Below are positions 22,918-31,283 of a DNA stretch of 46,148 nt, piece after piece. The stretch is from CAZGSD01 sp964528305. Its GTDB lineage: Bacteria > Patescibacteriota > Gracilibacteria > UBA1369. Under the pieces are notes generated by a model. It saw only the letters and a list, made by a program, of their open reading frames with translations, had not been told where the DNA came from and did no database searches. The first letter of the stretch is position 1. The number at the start of each line of letters is the position of its first letter. The stretch is taken from positions 1 to 46,148 of the forward strand of contig CAZGSD010000007.1 in the NCBI GenBank assembly GCA_964528305.1. The letters are read 5' to 3'. Made by a program: the position numbers and the translations under genes.

Positions 22918-24363
22918 ATGATTCAAGATGCTCCACAAATCGATAAAAAAGCTATCTGGGAGCAGATATTAGGGAAAGTTTATAATTCAATTGAAAGGGG
23001 GCATTTATTGACTATATTCGTCAATAGTGCGGTGTTGGATTATAATGATGGTGTTTTGAAGATCGGTTTTGCGTCTATTATTGGACCGGATTATGTGAAA
23101 GAAAAATATCATCACAAGATTTTTGCTGTAGCCAAGGAGATTTTGCCGGATTTAGCCAGCATTGAATATGAGATGAAGACCTCTTTAAGTGAAGAGGGTC
23201 ATCCGGACAAATTGCCTATTGATACTTTTATGACTGTTATTGGGACTCAGCGCAAACAGCGTAAGGTGCCTAATAAACAGGAGGTTGTCCTGGAGGGAGG
23301 TATGCGCAGTAAAATTCTCAATAAACGCTATACTTTGCAGAATTTTATTCCCGGTAGTGAGAATCGTCTGATTCACGCCGCTTGCATGGCTGTAGGTGCC
23401 AAGCCGGCCGGTATTTACAATCCTCTATATCTTTATGGAGAAGTGGGACTCGGTAAAACGCATCTTTTACAGGCTACTGGGCAGGAAATTTTGAAAAATT
23501 TTCCGGGGAAAAAAGTGGTTTATATGACGGCTGAACATTTTATTAATAAAATTGTGGATGCCATTGGAAAACGTCATACCAAGCCTTTTAAAGATGAATA
23601 TCGTAATCTGGATTGTCTGATTGTTGATGATATACAGTTTTTCGCCAACAAAGCTACTTCTGAACAAGAGTTTTTCCATACTTTCAATGATTTGTATGAT
23701 AATGGTAAACAGATTATTCTCAGTGCCGATCGGCCTCCTCGCGAGTTGCAGGGATTTGATGATCGTCTAAAAAGTCGTTTTGGCATGGGTATGTTGATTG
23801 AAATACAAAAACCCAGTTTTGAGACGCGTCTGGCAATATTGAGGGCGAAATGCGCTGAGTACGAGATGATGATTGATCCTGAAGTGATAGAATTTATTGC
23901 TTTCAATGTCACGGCCAGCGTGCGGGAAATGATTGGGGTGCTGGTGACCGCTATTGGCGAGGCTCAATTGGAAAATGCAGCGCCTACGCTGCGCACGGTG
24001 GCCCAGGTGATCAGAAAATTAAGCCGTGATCAAAACGTGGCTGAAATAGATTTGAAAGATCAGAATAAAACCGTGGTGCGTGGTTTGGATGATGTGGTGG
24101 ATATAGTGGCCAGGTATTTTAATTTGACCAAAAGTGATTTAATTGGTGCTGATCGAAAAAAAGAAATTATGATGCCACGACAGATCAGTATGTTTTTGAT
24201 CAGGGAGATTTTGAATCAGTCTTTTGAATCTATCGGTGAGTGTTTTGGTGGACGGAATCACACTACGGTCATGCATGCCTGCAATAAAGTGGAAAATCAG
24301 ATTAGAATTGATCAGAAGTTGCAGAGGGATGTGAATGCTTTGAAAAAAGAGTTAGGGTTTTAA
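22918..24363 (+). CDS. dnaA: Chromosomal replication initiator DnaA
   Basis: AAA+ initiator protein, 481 residues. Domain I starts IWEQILGKVYNSIERGHLL, the Walker A motif GEVGLGKT is at 174-181, Walker B is LIVDDIQFF, sensor/arginine residues lie in DDRLKSRFGMG, and the DNA-binding signature is GGRNHTTVMHACNKVE. The start ATG overlaps a TATAATG sequence that looks like a -10 box but would then lie upstream of the transcript; I regard it as an AT-rich start context. No cluster of DnaA boxes is visible in the flanking gaps, so this need not be the origin. Confidence 0.96.
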   Translation: MIQDAPQIDKKAIWEQILGKVYNSIERGHLLTIFVNSAVLDYNDGVLKIGFASIIGPDYVKEKYHHKIFAVAKEILPDLASIEYEMKTSLSEEGHPDKLPIDTFMTVIGTQRKQRKVPNKQEVVLEGGMRSKILNKRYTLQNFIPGSENRLIHAACMAVGAKPAGIYNPLYLYGEVGLGKTHLLQATGQEILKNFPGKKVVYMTAEHFINKIVDAIGKRHTKPFKDEYRNLDCLIVDDIQFFANKATSEQEFFHTFNDLYDNGKQIILSADRPPRELQGFDDRLKSRFGMGMLIEIQKPSFETRLAILRAKCAEYEMMIDPEVIEFIAFNVTASVREMIGVLVTAIGEAQLENAAPTLRTVAQVIRKLSRDQNVAEIDLKDQNKTVVRGLDDVVDIVARYFNLTKSDLIGADRKKEIMMPRQISMFLIREILNQSFESIGECFGGRNHTTVMHACNKVENQIRIDQKLQRDVNALKKELGF

Positions 24364-24381
24364 ATTGTTGGTGATTTTCGC

Positions 24382-24409
24382 TTTACTCAATTGACGAAAT
24401 CCCTATAAT
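24382..24409 (+). promoter_or_regulatory. Promoter for the FecR-domain gene
   Basis: TTTACT (24382-24387), 16-base spacer, TATAAT (24404-24409), in the dnaA to FecR gap. The -10 box is perfect. Confidence 0.5.
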
Positions 24410-24450
24410 TAGCAGGAATCATTTAATGTGATGCCAAATTGACAGTGTAC

Positions 24451-26085
24451 ATGCGTAGATATAGGAGAAGGAGCGGGTCTCAGTATTTGTTGCCTTTTGT
24501 TGTTTTGATTAGTTTGGGGGTGTTTTTGATGTTGGCTTTTCAATTATGGGGTAGTTTTTTCCCTACAGCCAAAGGTGATGCGGTTTTTTATTTGGCGGAA
24601 GGACGTTCCAAGCTGCTTGGTTTTGGAATGAATGAATGGGAAAATGCTTATAATGGCTCCAGGGTCAAATTGGGGGATTCGGTCAAAACTATGCAAAATG
24701 CCCGTGGAGTGATGAGTTTTTATGATGGCACAGTTTTGCGCATGGATGAAAACACCCAGATTACTTTGGTGGATATTAGTAAAAAGAGTGATTATCAGGA
24801 GATTTTGATTTATCTCAATGCTGGTAAAGTCTGGGTGAACAAGCCCAAACAAAATGTGATACGCAAAACGGATTTTGTGATTAATACTGATTATGCTACT
24901 TATGCCATCACCGGTACGGTTTTTGATTTGGAAAAAGCTGAAGAAGAGGTTTTGCGTGTGGTACGTGGGCAGGTAGAGGTCGGTGTGGTGGAAAATGTCG
25001 ATGGCCGCATGCGTACTCTAGAAACTATTCCGGTTGGTATTGGTCAACAGGTGGTGCTCAATGAACGGGTGATGCAGGAATATTATCAGCGACATGAGCC
25101 GTCAGTATTGGGGGTGTTGGATACAGTTTTTCAAACTTCGGACTGGTATATTTGGAATGATAAAGAAGATGAAAATCCTACAGATTTTGCTAATGGCAGA
25201 GCGGTAGTGGCTGTGGATGATGTGGCACCGGGAGAGGCTGTTTCTGGGGATACGGAGGTTCCTGTGGTCACTAGTTCGTTGGCGGCACCGGTTTTGGTGA
25301 CTCCTAAATCAACAAATATTGTTTCATCCAAGGATTCTCAAGTGTTTTCCGGTAAAGTGGCTGCTGGTACTCAGAAATTGCTTTTGAAACAATTGCTGGC
25401 TGGTGAGGATAGTGCGGAAAAGATTTTGGTTAATGCTCTGGATGAAGAGGCTTTGACCTGGACTTATAGTGTTTCCGCTCAGAAGGGAAATTTAAAACCT
25501 GGTAAAAATGTTTATGAATTTGTGGGCGTGGATGAAAATGCCAGGGAGACTGCCCCACTGATTTTGTCAGTAGAGTATCAGCCGGAGGAAGCAGATTTGG
25601 CCAATGATTTGCCGGCTATTAGTAAGCCGGTGGTCTTGACTGTCGGTGATAAGCCTTATCGGGAAGGCATGGTCATAGATCAGGACGCATTTGTGATGGC
25701 TGGAAAAGTTTCTGGTGCTGGGCAGATGTGGGTGGATGATTTCCAATTAACTAAATTTAAATCCGGGGACACTTCCTGGAGTTATAATGTGAAGACTGCT
25801 TATGGAAATTTAAAAGCTGGATTGAATAGTTATCAGGTTTATGGGGTTGGAGCGGATGGCAAAAAATCACCGATTTTGACCGTGAAAATCAATTATAAGC
25901 CGGCGGTGGCGCCAGCTGCTACTACGGTTACTACTGGTGGCACTTCAGAGGCTGGTGGCGCTACTAGTAATAGTAGTAATAGCTCTGTAACTACAACTAC
26001 CACTCCGGCACCTTCTACTGCTCCGGTTGTGGCCGCGCCTGCTCCGACACCCGTTGTTGAGCCAGAGAAGGTTTTGACGAGGTAA
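24451..26085 (+). CDS. FecR-domain membrane-anchored surface protein
   Basis: 544 residues from ATG 24451. A basic N-tail (MRRYRRRSGSQYLL) and one membrane helix (PFVVLISLGVFLMLAFQLWG) precede a FecR domain (about 75-185: GDSVKTMQNARGVMSFYDG, TTDYATYAITGTVFDL-type strands). Two Ig-like repeats of about 100 residues follow, each ending GNLKPGKNVYEFVGV / GNLKAGLNSYQVYGV, then a Ser/Thr/Pro/Ala-rich tail. The FecR domain is a surface-adhesion module in many CPR proteins rather than an iron regulator. The in-frame TTG 24439 is a less likely start. Confidence 0.85.
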   Translation: MRRYRRRSGSQYLLPFVVLISLGVFLMLAFQLWGSFFPTAKGDAVFYLAEGRSKLLGFGMNEWENAYNGSRVKLGDSVKTMQNARGVMSFYDGTVLRMDENTQITLVDISKKSDYQEILIYLNAGKVWVNKPKQNVIRKTDFVINTDYATYAITGTVFDLEKAEEEVLRVVRGQVEVGVVENVDGRMRTLETIPVGIGQQVVLNERVMQEYYQRHEPSVLGVLDTVFQTSDWYIWNDKEDENPTDFANGRAVVAVDDVAPGEAVSGDTEVPVVTSSLAAPVLVTPKSTNIVSSKDSQVFSGKVAAGTQKLLLKQLLAGEDSAEKILVNALDEEALTWTYSVSAQKGNLKPGKNVYEFVGVDENARETAPLILSVEYQPEEADLANDLPAISKPVVLTVGDKPYREGMVIDQDAFVMAGKVSGAGQMWVDDFQLTKFKSGDTSWSYNVKTAYGNLKAGLNSYQVYGVGADGKKSPILTVKINYKPAVAPAATTVTTGGTSEAGGATSNSSNSSVTTTTTPAPSTAPVVAAPAPTPVVEPEKVLTR

Positions 26086-26159
26086 GGGGGAGCTGAAAAA
26101 GTTATTAGTTTTCTTTGAAGGAAGGAGGTTTATTTAATATTATAAATTAAAAGCAATCC

Positions 26160-26178
26160 TGTCAATTTAATATTGACA
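26160..26178. promoter_or_regulatory. Operator-like dyad over the dnaJ-island promoter
   Basis: TGTCAAT-TTAAT-ATTGACA is a perfect inverted repeat with 7-bp arms. Its right arm contains the TTGACA -35 box at 26173-26178, so a protein bound here would control the promoter. Confidence 0.5.
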
Positions 26179-26200
26179 AAATTTAATAATTCTTTAAAAT
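26173..26200 (+). promoter_or_regulatory. Promoter for the dnaJ island
   Basis: TTGACA (26173-26178), 16-base spacer, TAAAAT (26195-26200), 35 bases before ATG 26235. Consensus -35 and five-of-six -10. Confidence 0.65.
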
Positions 26201-26234
26201 CTCAATTAGTTCCTTGAAATAAAGGTGTACTACA

Positions 26235-26774
26235 ATGGAAAGGGCTGTATCTATGGACCTCTATCAAATCTTTGGTATGAGGCGAGAGGATAGCCCGACC
26301 GAAGAACAGATCAAGCGTGAGTTTCGGATTCGAGTTGCACAGTTGCACCCCGATAAGGGGGGGCAGGATGTGAGCGCTTTCGATCGATTGGTGAAGGCTT
26401 ACAATGTCCTCATCGATCCACAGAAGCGGGCTGATTATGATGGTCAATTTCGACCCTTCGTGTCAGTTCCGGATCTGTTTGCCCGTAACTTCAAGTTGCG
26501 CGGTAGGTTGGAAGCTGAACTTCCTCAGCCGCGTACGGCGAAGGTTCGTGGGAAGGATGTGGCGGTACTGGTCAAGGTGTCTGTTTCGACGCTTCAGACT
26601 GGTGGCATCGTCAAGGTGTCTACACTATGGACTTCTCCTGGTGATGTGGAGGTGGAAGTGCCGCCTGCTGATGGTATGGACTTTAGGGTTTGTACTATCG
26701 TGGGCAAAGGGCGCCCTGGTAGGAATGCCGGGGCAAACGGCGATCTTATGATCGTCCTGATTTCTAACTCGTGA
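26235..26774 (+). CDS. Short DnaJ-like (J-domain plus one C-terminal domain) protein
   Basis: 179 residues. The J domain (about 7-70) has the HPD tripeptide at 38-40 (QLHPDKGG) and would stimulate an Hsp70 ATPase. It is followed directly by a single DnaJ C-terminal substrate-binding domain (VKVSVSTLQTGGIVKV... VEVPPADGMDFRV ... GKGRPGRNAGANGDLMIVL). The G/F region, zinc finger and second C-terminal domain are missing. ATG 26235 has AAAGGTG 7 bases upstream; ATG 26253 (MDLYQIFGM) has GGAAAGGG and gives a more typical J-domain start. First of three genes whose base and codon use depart from the surrounding AT-rich genes. Confidence 0.88.
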   Translation: MERAVSMDLYQIFGMRREDSPTEEQIKREFRIRVAQLHPDKGGQDVSAFDRLVKAYNVLIDPQKRADYDGQFRPFVSVPDLFARNFKLRGRLEAELPQPRTAKVRGKDVAVLVKVSVSTLQTGGIVKVSTLWTSPGDVEVEVPPADGMDFRVCTIVGKGRPGRNAGANGDLMIVLISNS

Positions 26775-26783
26775 GGTGAGGTA

Positions 26784-27308
26784 ATGTCCGATTTCAACAA
26801 CTTCGAGCTGGCCATGGGCGTGTACGTGCGTGAGACCGAGGGGGAGCGCATCGACAGGCGCTCGCAAATGGTGGCCAGCTTGGCGGGCATGCCGGAGGCG
26901 GTCTTGGAGATGGAGAGCGGCGATGTCGCCGCGATCTACTCCGGGGTGATCGCCCTGGAGTTCTCGATCATGACGACGAGGATCGTCGAGGTCACTGGGA
27001 GGAAGCTCTCGACCATGTTCACGGAGTTCACGGCCAAGGGGCAGTTGCCGCTCAAGCCGATCGGCAAGGGGGCCGAGGATTTGCTCAACTGCCTGGTGCG
27101 GACGCCGAAGGGTCGGCAGAAGTACAAGGAGATCGTGATGATCTACCTGCTGGCAGCCAAAGACAAGCGCTTTCAGGGCTTGTTGGCGGGTAGCAGGCAG
27201 AACGTCGAGGTCAGCGGGGAGGAGATTCTGGACGATGATGACCCTCAGGTCGAGGGCGATGATGTGAACAACAACGATGATCAGCCCCCGCCGGGCTGGG
27301 AAGGGTGA
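26784..27308 (+). CDS. Orphan protein with acidic tail (174 aa), GC-rich
   Basis: No family recognised. A helical body (about 1-140, e.g. SGVIALEFSIMTTRIVEVTG; KGAEDLLNCLVRTPKGRQKY) is followed by an acidic, disordered tail (EEILDDDDPQVEGDDVNNN) ending PPPGWEG. Third positions are strongly G/C. A clear Shine-Dalgarno (GTGAGGTGAGG) precedes the ATG, unlike the host genes. It lies 9 bases after the dnaJ-like gene. A long frame on the opposite strand (26625-27410) is His/Arg-rich and is a shadow of GC-rich coding sequence. Confidence 0.8.
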   Translation: MSDFNNFELAMGVYVRETEGERIDRRSQMVASLAGMPEAVLEMESGDVAAIYSGVIALEFSIMTTRIVEVTGRKLSTMFTEFTAKGQLPLKPIGKGAEDLLNCLVRTPKGRQKYKEIVMIYLLAAKDKRFQGLLAGSRQNVEVSGEEILDDDDPQVEGDDVNNNDDQPPPGWEG

Positions 27309-27327
27309 AGCCATGGAGGAGATGAAC

Positions 27328-28122
27328 ATGCACGACGGACAGAAGCCTGACACTGGGATGGTGCTGACGATCGAGACGGCGAGGGACATCTTCGAGCAGC
27401 TGCTGCGCAACCCTCGTGATGGTGAGGCGCGTCAGTTGGTTCGGAGCCAGCCGGAGGCCGCTCTGGCCTGTCTGCAGAGCGTCGACGGGCTCTCGGCCAG
27501 CAAGGCGGGGGCGGTGTTCGAGATCATCCTCGGGGATCAGCCCGACGCGCGTGGCGCCGAGATGGTGCGTGAGCACCTGACCGTCCCGCGTGCGGCCGAG
27601 TTGGTTGTGGTCCGGGGAGACCTGGACAGCGTGGCGGCTGGTGTCGTGGACCCGGAGGTCCTGCTCCAGGCGCTCAGCATGCAGATGCTGCAGCGTCAGG
27701 ATCCGAACGACCTTGAGATCGTCCGTCGCTGGGCCTTCCGTGCCAAGGATCGGCCCGACTTCGAGCAGATCTGCGGGCTCCAGTTCCAGCGCCGTCAGGT
27801 CCAGATGTGGATCGTGGCGGCGGTGGCTCAGCACTTCGAGACCGAAGGGGAAATCCCCCTCTCGGCCTGGGAGGAGGTTGGGCTCGACTGGGACGTGGCG
27901 AACGGGCTGCTCGCCCAGCTGCTGGAGCAACCGCTCCGGGACGACTGGAGCGACGTGATGGCCCCCGTCGAGGACCTGGATCACGGAGAGGACGGCGAGG
28001 AAGGTGAGGAGGTGCGGCAGGCCGGGCCAGCCTCCACCAACCCGCAGAGCCAGGGCCAGCCGCTGGGAAAGGAGGAGGACGACGGGTCGGCTCCCCGCCC
28101 GACCGACGAGATCGACTTGTAG
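27328..28122 (+). CDS. Orphan helical protein with acidic tail (264 aa), GC-rich
   Basis: No family recognised. Mostly helical with repeated leucine-rich amphipathic segments (ARDIFEQLLRNPRDGEARQL; DPEVLLQALSMQMLQRQDPN), then an acidic tail (EDLDHGEDGEEGEE...) ending PTDEIDL. ATG 27328 (MHDGQKPDTG) is chosen because GGAGGAG lies six bases before it; ATG 27313 and 27322 are in frame but badly spaced. It closes the GC-rich unit and is followed by a strong hairpin. The two orphans share an acidic-tail design, so they may work together or with the J protein; that is inference. Confidence 0.78.
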   Translation: MHDGQKPDTGMVLTIETARDIFEQLLRNPRDGEARQLVRSQPEAALACLQSVDGLSASKAGAVFEIILGDQPDARGAEMVREHLTVPRAAELVVVRGDLDSVAAGVVDPEVLLQALSMQMLQRQDPNDLEIVRRWAFRAKDRPDFEQICGLQFQRRQVQMWIVAAVAQHFETEGEIPLSAWEEVGLDWDVANGLLAQLLEQPLRDDWSDVMAPVEDLDHGEDGEEGEEVRQAGPASTNPQSQGQPLGKEEDDGSAPRPTDEIDL

Positions 28123-28187
28123 TACATTACAGGACAGTGCCCGATCCTTCGTGCGCAAGCATGGGGGATCAGGGCCAATGTTACTTT

Positions 28188-28232
28188 GCGATCACCGCCA
28201 GACAGACGTCTAGCGGTGATCGCACACTTTAA
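28188..28232 (+). terminator. Terminator of the GC-rich island
   Basis: GCGATCACCGC (28188-28198) pairs perfectly with GCGGTGATCGC (28213-28223), with an inner AGAC/GTCT pairing in the loop. The tract after it is ACACTTTAAAAAATTTT. A weaker hairpin (CCCGATCC/GGATCAGGG, about 28139-28173) lies before it. Confidence 0.65.
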
Positions 28233-28247
28233 AAAATTTTATTTATA

Positions 28248-29645
28248 ATGCGACGCGTACCCAATTTATCCCAAAAGGTTGTTTTAAAGCAGCAGGCAAG
28301 TGGCTCTGTAGAAGACACTCAGAGGCTTGGAGTTGAATTTTTAAAAATTATAGAATCAGTTCGAACTCAACCACTTTTACTTTTAGTAGAAAAGAATCCC
28401 CAGTTCGATGTGAATGAAGATTTGTTGTCTGAACAAAAGGATGATGTTCCAAATAAAGAAGTCAAGCAGGAAGCTGTTCAATATAGCAATCCTTTTACTG
28501 ACTTTATGGGTGGAATACGTTTGATGACCGATCCAGTAGTAGAAACTCCAGATGAAATGATGAAATGGTCTGGTTTGCCATTAGAAGATATGATTAGTGA
28601 TGGATTGTGGTTGGTGATGCAGAAGCTTTCTCAAAAATATGGGATGCGACTCTCTACTGAGGCGGATGTGGTGGAAAAGATGTCTGTGATTGTGAATTAT
28701 CTAGTAGGGTTGGGCTTGAATTTGAAATATGGAATTGGTAATGCTAAGGCTGCTTGTGTTGATTTTGAAAAGACTGTTTTACCTGAAATTAGGATGAATC
28801 TCCGTAAGCTGGCTCCAGGTGAAGCTGTTGAACCGGCAGAAATTTGGCGGGTTCCTGTAGCACAATTTTTTGCAAAATTGATTAATTTTGCTCGTGAACG
28901 GGTGAAACAGCAGAAAGAGGTTTTGGAGCGATGGGATGAAGATTTACAAAATACTAACTGGTTTTTGGATAAAAGAGATGTTGTATATATACCAATAGAT
29001 GAATTTCCAGTGGAGTATATTTTTAGTTGGTTGAGTGAAATTTCGGCAATTTTGGATTTTGTTGAAAACCCTCATTATGAGATTGGCATCTTGGTTAGAA
29101 AGGTGTTTTTTGCTATGAATGATTTGCCTAATATTGATGAGGATAGCAGTAAAATTAGTCATGATTATGTTTTATGGTATGCCACTTATGTGAAAACTTT
29201 GAAGGTTTTGAAAAAATTACCAGTAAATCTGAGAGCCCTTCCTCTGGATACTAATAGTTTTATAACAATTCAACGGCATTGGATAAATACACAAGTAGCA
29301 TGTGAGATATTGCGATTAGAAAAGGATTTTTTAAATGAGGATGATTTGTCAGAATTGGCAGCTGTAATTCATTTGGTTGATTTAGATGTTGTTATCCAGG
29401 GTGTTTTTATTAGATGGGAAAAGCGTGGAGCTAAACTAAGTAATGAGGACAAAGCTTGTATTGTAGATATAATTCATGAAGGTTTCAATCTAGTTAAAGC
29501 CATGTTTAAGGATGGGGTAATTAATTTCGATAAAGAAAAGGTTTATTTGGATTCGCTGGTTATTTATAGGTTGGAAAAGTTAGACACGGATTTGATGGTG
29601 AGCTCCAAAAAAGTTGCACCACGGAAAAGCAAGAAAAAGAAATAG
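28248..29645 (+). CDS. Orphan protein of unknown function (465 aa)
   Basis: No family recognised. Soluble, mostly alpha-helical by pattern, with a disordered N-terminus (about 1-75) and a very basic C-terminal tail (VAPRKSKKKK). Hydrophobic segments such as IVNYLVGLGLNLKYGIG are short and not convincing membrane helices. Codon use is AT-rich like the host, in sharp contrast with the GC-rich genes just upstream. The ATG overlaps a TATAATG sequence, as at dnaA. It is convergent to mltG, 4 bases apart. Confidence 0.75.
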   Translation: MRRVPNLSQKVVLKQQASGSVEDTQRLGVEFLKIIESVRTQPLLLLVEKNPQFDVNEDLLSEQKDDVPNKEVKQEAVQYSNPFTDFMGGIRLMTDPVVETPDEMMKWSGLPLEDMISDGLWLVMQKLSQKYGMRLSTEADVVEKMSVIVNYLVGLGLNLKYGIGNAKAACVDFEKTVLPEIRMNLRKLAPGEAVEPAEIWRVPVAQFFAKLINFARERVKQQKEVLERWDEDLQNTNWFLDKRDVVYIPIDEFPVEYIFSWLSEISAILDFVENPHYEIGILVRKVFFAMNDLPNIDEDSSKISHDYVLWYATYVKTLKVLKKLPVNLRALPLDTNSFITIQRHWINTQVACEILRLEKDFLNEDDLSELAAVIHLVDLDVVIQGVFIRWEKRGAKLSNEDKACIVDIIHEGFNLVKAMFKDGVINFDKEKVYLDSLVIYRLEKLDTDLMVSSKKVAPRKSKKKK

Positions 29646-29649
29646 GTGC

Positions 29650-30669
29650 CTATAACCGCCTCTTATTAGCATTATGCTCCTCATTGCTCACAGCATAGAC
29701 CATTTGGCCGTCGCGGGTGGTGAGGTAGAAATAATAGGGGGACTCTTGTGGCTCAGCGGCTGCTTGTAGGCTTTTTAGGCCGGGGTTGCTGATTGGGCCC
29801 GGGGGGAGGCCAGCTCGGTTGCGGGTGTTGTAGGGGGAATTTTCCTGCAGGTCTTTTTGGTCGATGCTGCGGTCGTTTTTTAGGTAAAGCAGGGTGGCGT
29901 CGATGCCGAGCATCCAACCGGCGTCCAGTCTTTTCCAGATAATGCCAGCGATGATGGGGCGATCTTTGTCCTGATTGGCTTCTTTTTCTACCATGGCGGC
30001 CACATTGACTGTTTCAGCCAGCGGGCGAGTAGAATTTTGTATTATTGGTAAGGCTTTTTTTTGAAAAGTGTTGAGTAGCAGTGAAATGAAATTGTCGCTG
30101 GAAAACTGATCAGCGCTGACATAATAAGTATCAGGGAAAAGATAGCCCTCCAGATGATGAGGAAGTTTTTGTTGTTGATTGCTGTCTAGAAAAGAATATT
30201 TGGAGTACTGATCAAATTGATTGACGGCGGTTACGAATTCGCCCTGATTGATTAAATTTAGCCCGGTTAAAATCTGATCGATTTCACCAACGGTAGAGCC
30301 TTCGGGGATAGTGACTATTTCCTGGCGGGTTTTGTTGGAAGTGATAATTTCTAGTATCTGTGGGATGTTGAGGTTGGCGGATAGGGCAAAACGGCCGGTT
30401 TTGATTTGTTTGTCCAGATTATTTAGGCGGGCATACCAGCTGAAGCTTTCAGCATCCAGTAATAAATTAGTGTCGGATAATTCCTGGGCTATGTCTTTGA
30501 TATTGGAGCCTTTTTTGATGGTAATAACTTTTTCGGCGGTGCTGGTTGGGTTGTAAGGTGTGTTGATGAAATACTGAAATTGATTCCATTTATAGCCAAT
30601 AAATAAAGCGGCAATTACGATTAGGCCGAGTACTAAACGGGCTGGTTGGAAGCGGCGATGGTGGTGCAT
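29650..30669 (-). CDS. mltG: Endolytic murein transglycosylase MltG (YceG)
   Basis: Cuts nascent peptidoglycan glycan strands and sets their length. 339 residues: an N-terminal membrane helix (about 11-27), a LysM-like subdomain (EKVITIKKGSNIKDIAQELS), and the catalytic YceG domain with EGYLFPDTYYV, the catalytic glutamate in AAMVEKEA (E228) and SPYNTRNRAGLPPGPISNPG near the C-terminus. The presence of this enzyme indicates a real murein layer. The family B element lies immediately upstream. Confidence 0.95.
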   Translation of the reverse strand: MHHHRRFQPARLVLGLIVIAALFIGYKWNQFQYFINTPYNPTSTAEKVITIKKGSNIKDIAQELSDTNLLLDAESFSWYARLNNLDKQIKTGRFALSANLNIPQILEIITSNKTRQEIVTIPEGSTVGEIDQILTGLNLINQGEFVTAVNQFDQYSKYSFLDSNQQQKLPHHLEGYLFPDTYYVSADQFSSDNFISLLLNTFQKKALPIIQNSTRPLAETVNVAAMVEKEANQDKDRPIIAGIIWKRLDAGWMLGIDATLLYLKNDRSIDQKDLQENSPYNTRNRAGLPPGPISNPGLKSLQAAAEPQESPYYFYLTTRDGQMVYAVSNEEHNANKRRL

Positions 30670-30699
30670 AGTGGAATTATTTATGTATTTATGTCAGTG

Positions 30700-30840
30700 C
30701 AGCGGAATCAAGTAGTGCTATTGCCAGGCATCTGCGAAGGTGTTTTGGCTTGGCCCGCGAAGCGGCAAAACACCGTAGCAATAGCGAGGCCGCCGCAGGG
30801 GCGGCCGAGCGTGCCTGGCAATAGCACTACTTGATTCCGC
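30700..30840. repeat. Nested cruciform element, family B copy 2
   Basis: Perfect 29-bp inverted repeat (30700-30728 and 30812-30840) around an 83-base core nearly identical to that of copy 1: three base changes and three one-base gaps. The same two inner hairpins are present. It lies between ybaB and mltG, both on the minus strand, so it could end the ybaB transcript or fold in the mltG leader. Confidence 0.85.
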
Positions 30841-30877
30841 TCGGACGTGGCTCAGCTATGATGGTTTTAAAATTTCT

Positions 30878-31144
30878 TTATAGCCCTGGAATGCCCAAAT
30901 TGCCCATTACGCCTTTCATTTCGTTGGCGGCTACTTCTTGGGATTTTTTTAGGGCTTTATTGAGGGCTTTGACTAACGCTGGCATGGATTTGCCATTGTG
31001 TAGTACATCAATGCAATCCTGTTTGCCGCTGATAATAACGGTGTATTCTCCTTCATCGGCTTCGATATGAGTGTTGCCCAGTTTTTCCTGTATGGCTTGC
31101 GCTTTTTTCTGTAGAGCCATGATTTCTTTCATTTTATCAAACAT
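30878..31144 (-). CDS. ybaB: YbaB/EbfC-family nucleoid-associated protein
   Basis: Small DNA-binding protein, 88 residues, that forms dimeric tweezers on DNA. The helical N-terminus (MKEIMALQKKAQAIQEKLGN), the central strands (EADEGEYTVIISGKQDCIDV) and the C-terminal helix with ALNKALKKSQEVAANEMKGV match the family. It is slightly shorter than the usual ~105 residues. It is often beside recR/dnaX, which are not in the window. Confidence 0.88.
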   Translation of the reverse strand: MFDKMKEIMALQKKAQAIQEKLGNTHIEADEGEYTVIISGKQDCIDVLHNGKSMPALVKALNKALKKSQEVAANEMKGVMGNLGIPGL

Positions 31145-31180
31145 AGGTGTTTTTTGGTGTGAGTGATTTAAAGTGGTTTC

Positions 31181-31210
31181 ATTTTAGAAGAGCATTTGGC
31201 CTAGCGTCAA
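31181..31210 (-). promoter_or_regulatory. Promoter for ybaB
   Basis: On the minus strand TTGACG (31210-31205), an 18-base spacer and TAAAAT (31186-31181), 37 bases before the ATG at 31144. Confidence 0.55.
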
Positions 31211-31283
31211 CAAAATATGTTGCGGAGAATAATGTTTTCGGTTAGTATCAGCCCGCATTATTTATCAGTTTATAGAGAAAACT

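Noticed and set aside
22813..22918. Replication origin next to dnaA
   Set aside because: No cluster of TTATNCACA-type boxes or AT-rich unwinding repeats in the flanking gaps.
22914..22920. TATAATG at the dnaA start (also 28244-28250) as a leaderless promoter
   Set aside because: The -10 box would overlap the start codon, leaving the ATG outside the transcript, and no -35 is well placed; treated as an AT-rich start context.
27211..28158. 315-aa minus-strand frame opposite the GC-rich orphan
   Set aside because: His/Arg/Leu-rich composition typical of the antisense of GC3-rich coding sequence; the plus strand has Shine-Dalgarno sites, consistent codon bias and operon spacing.
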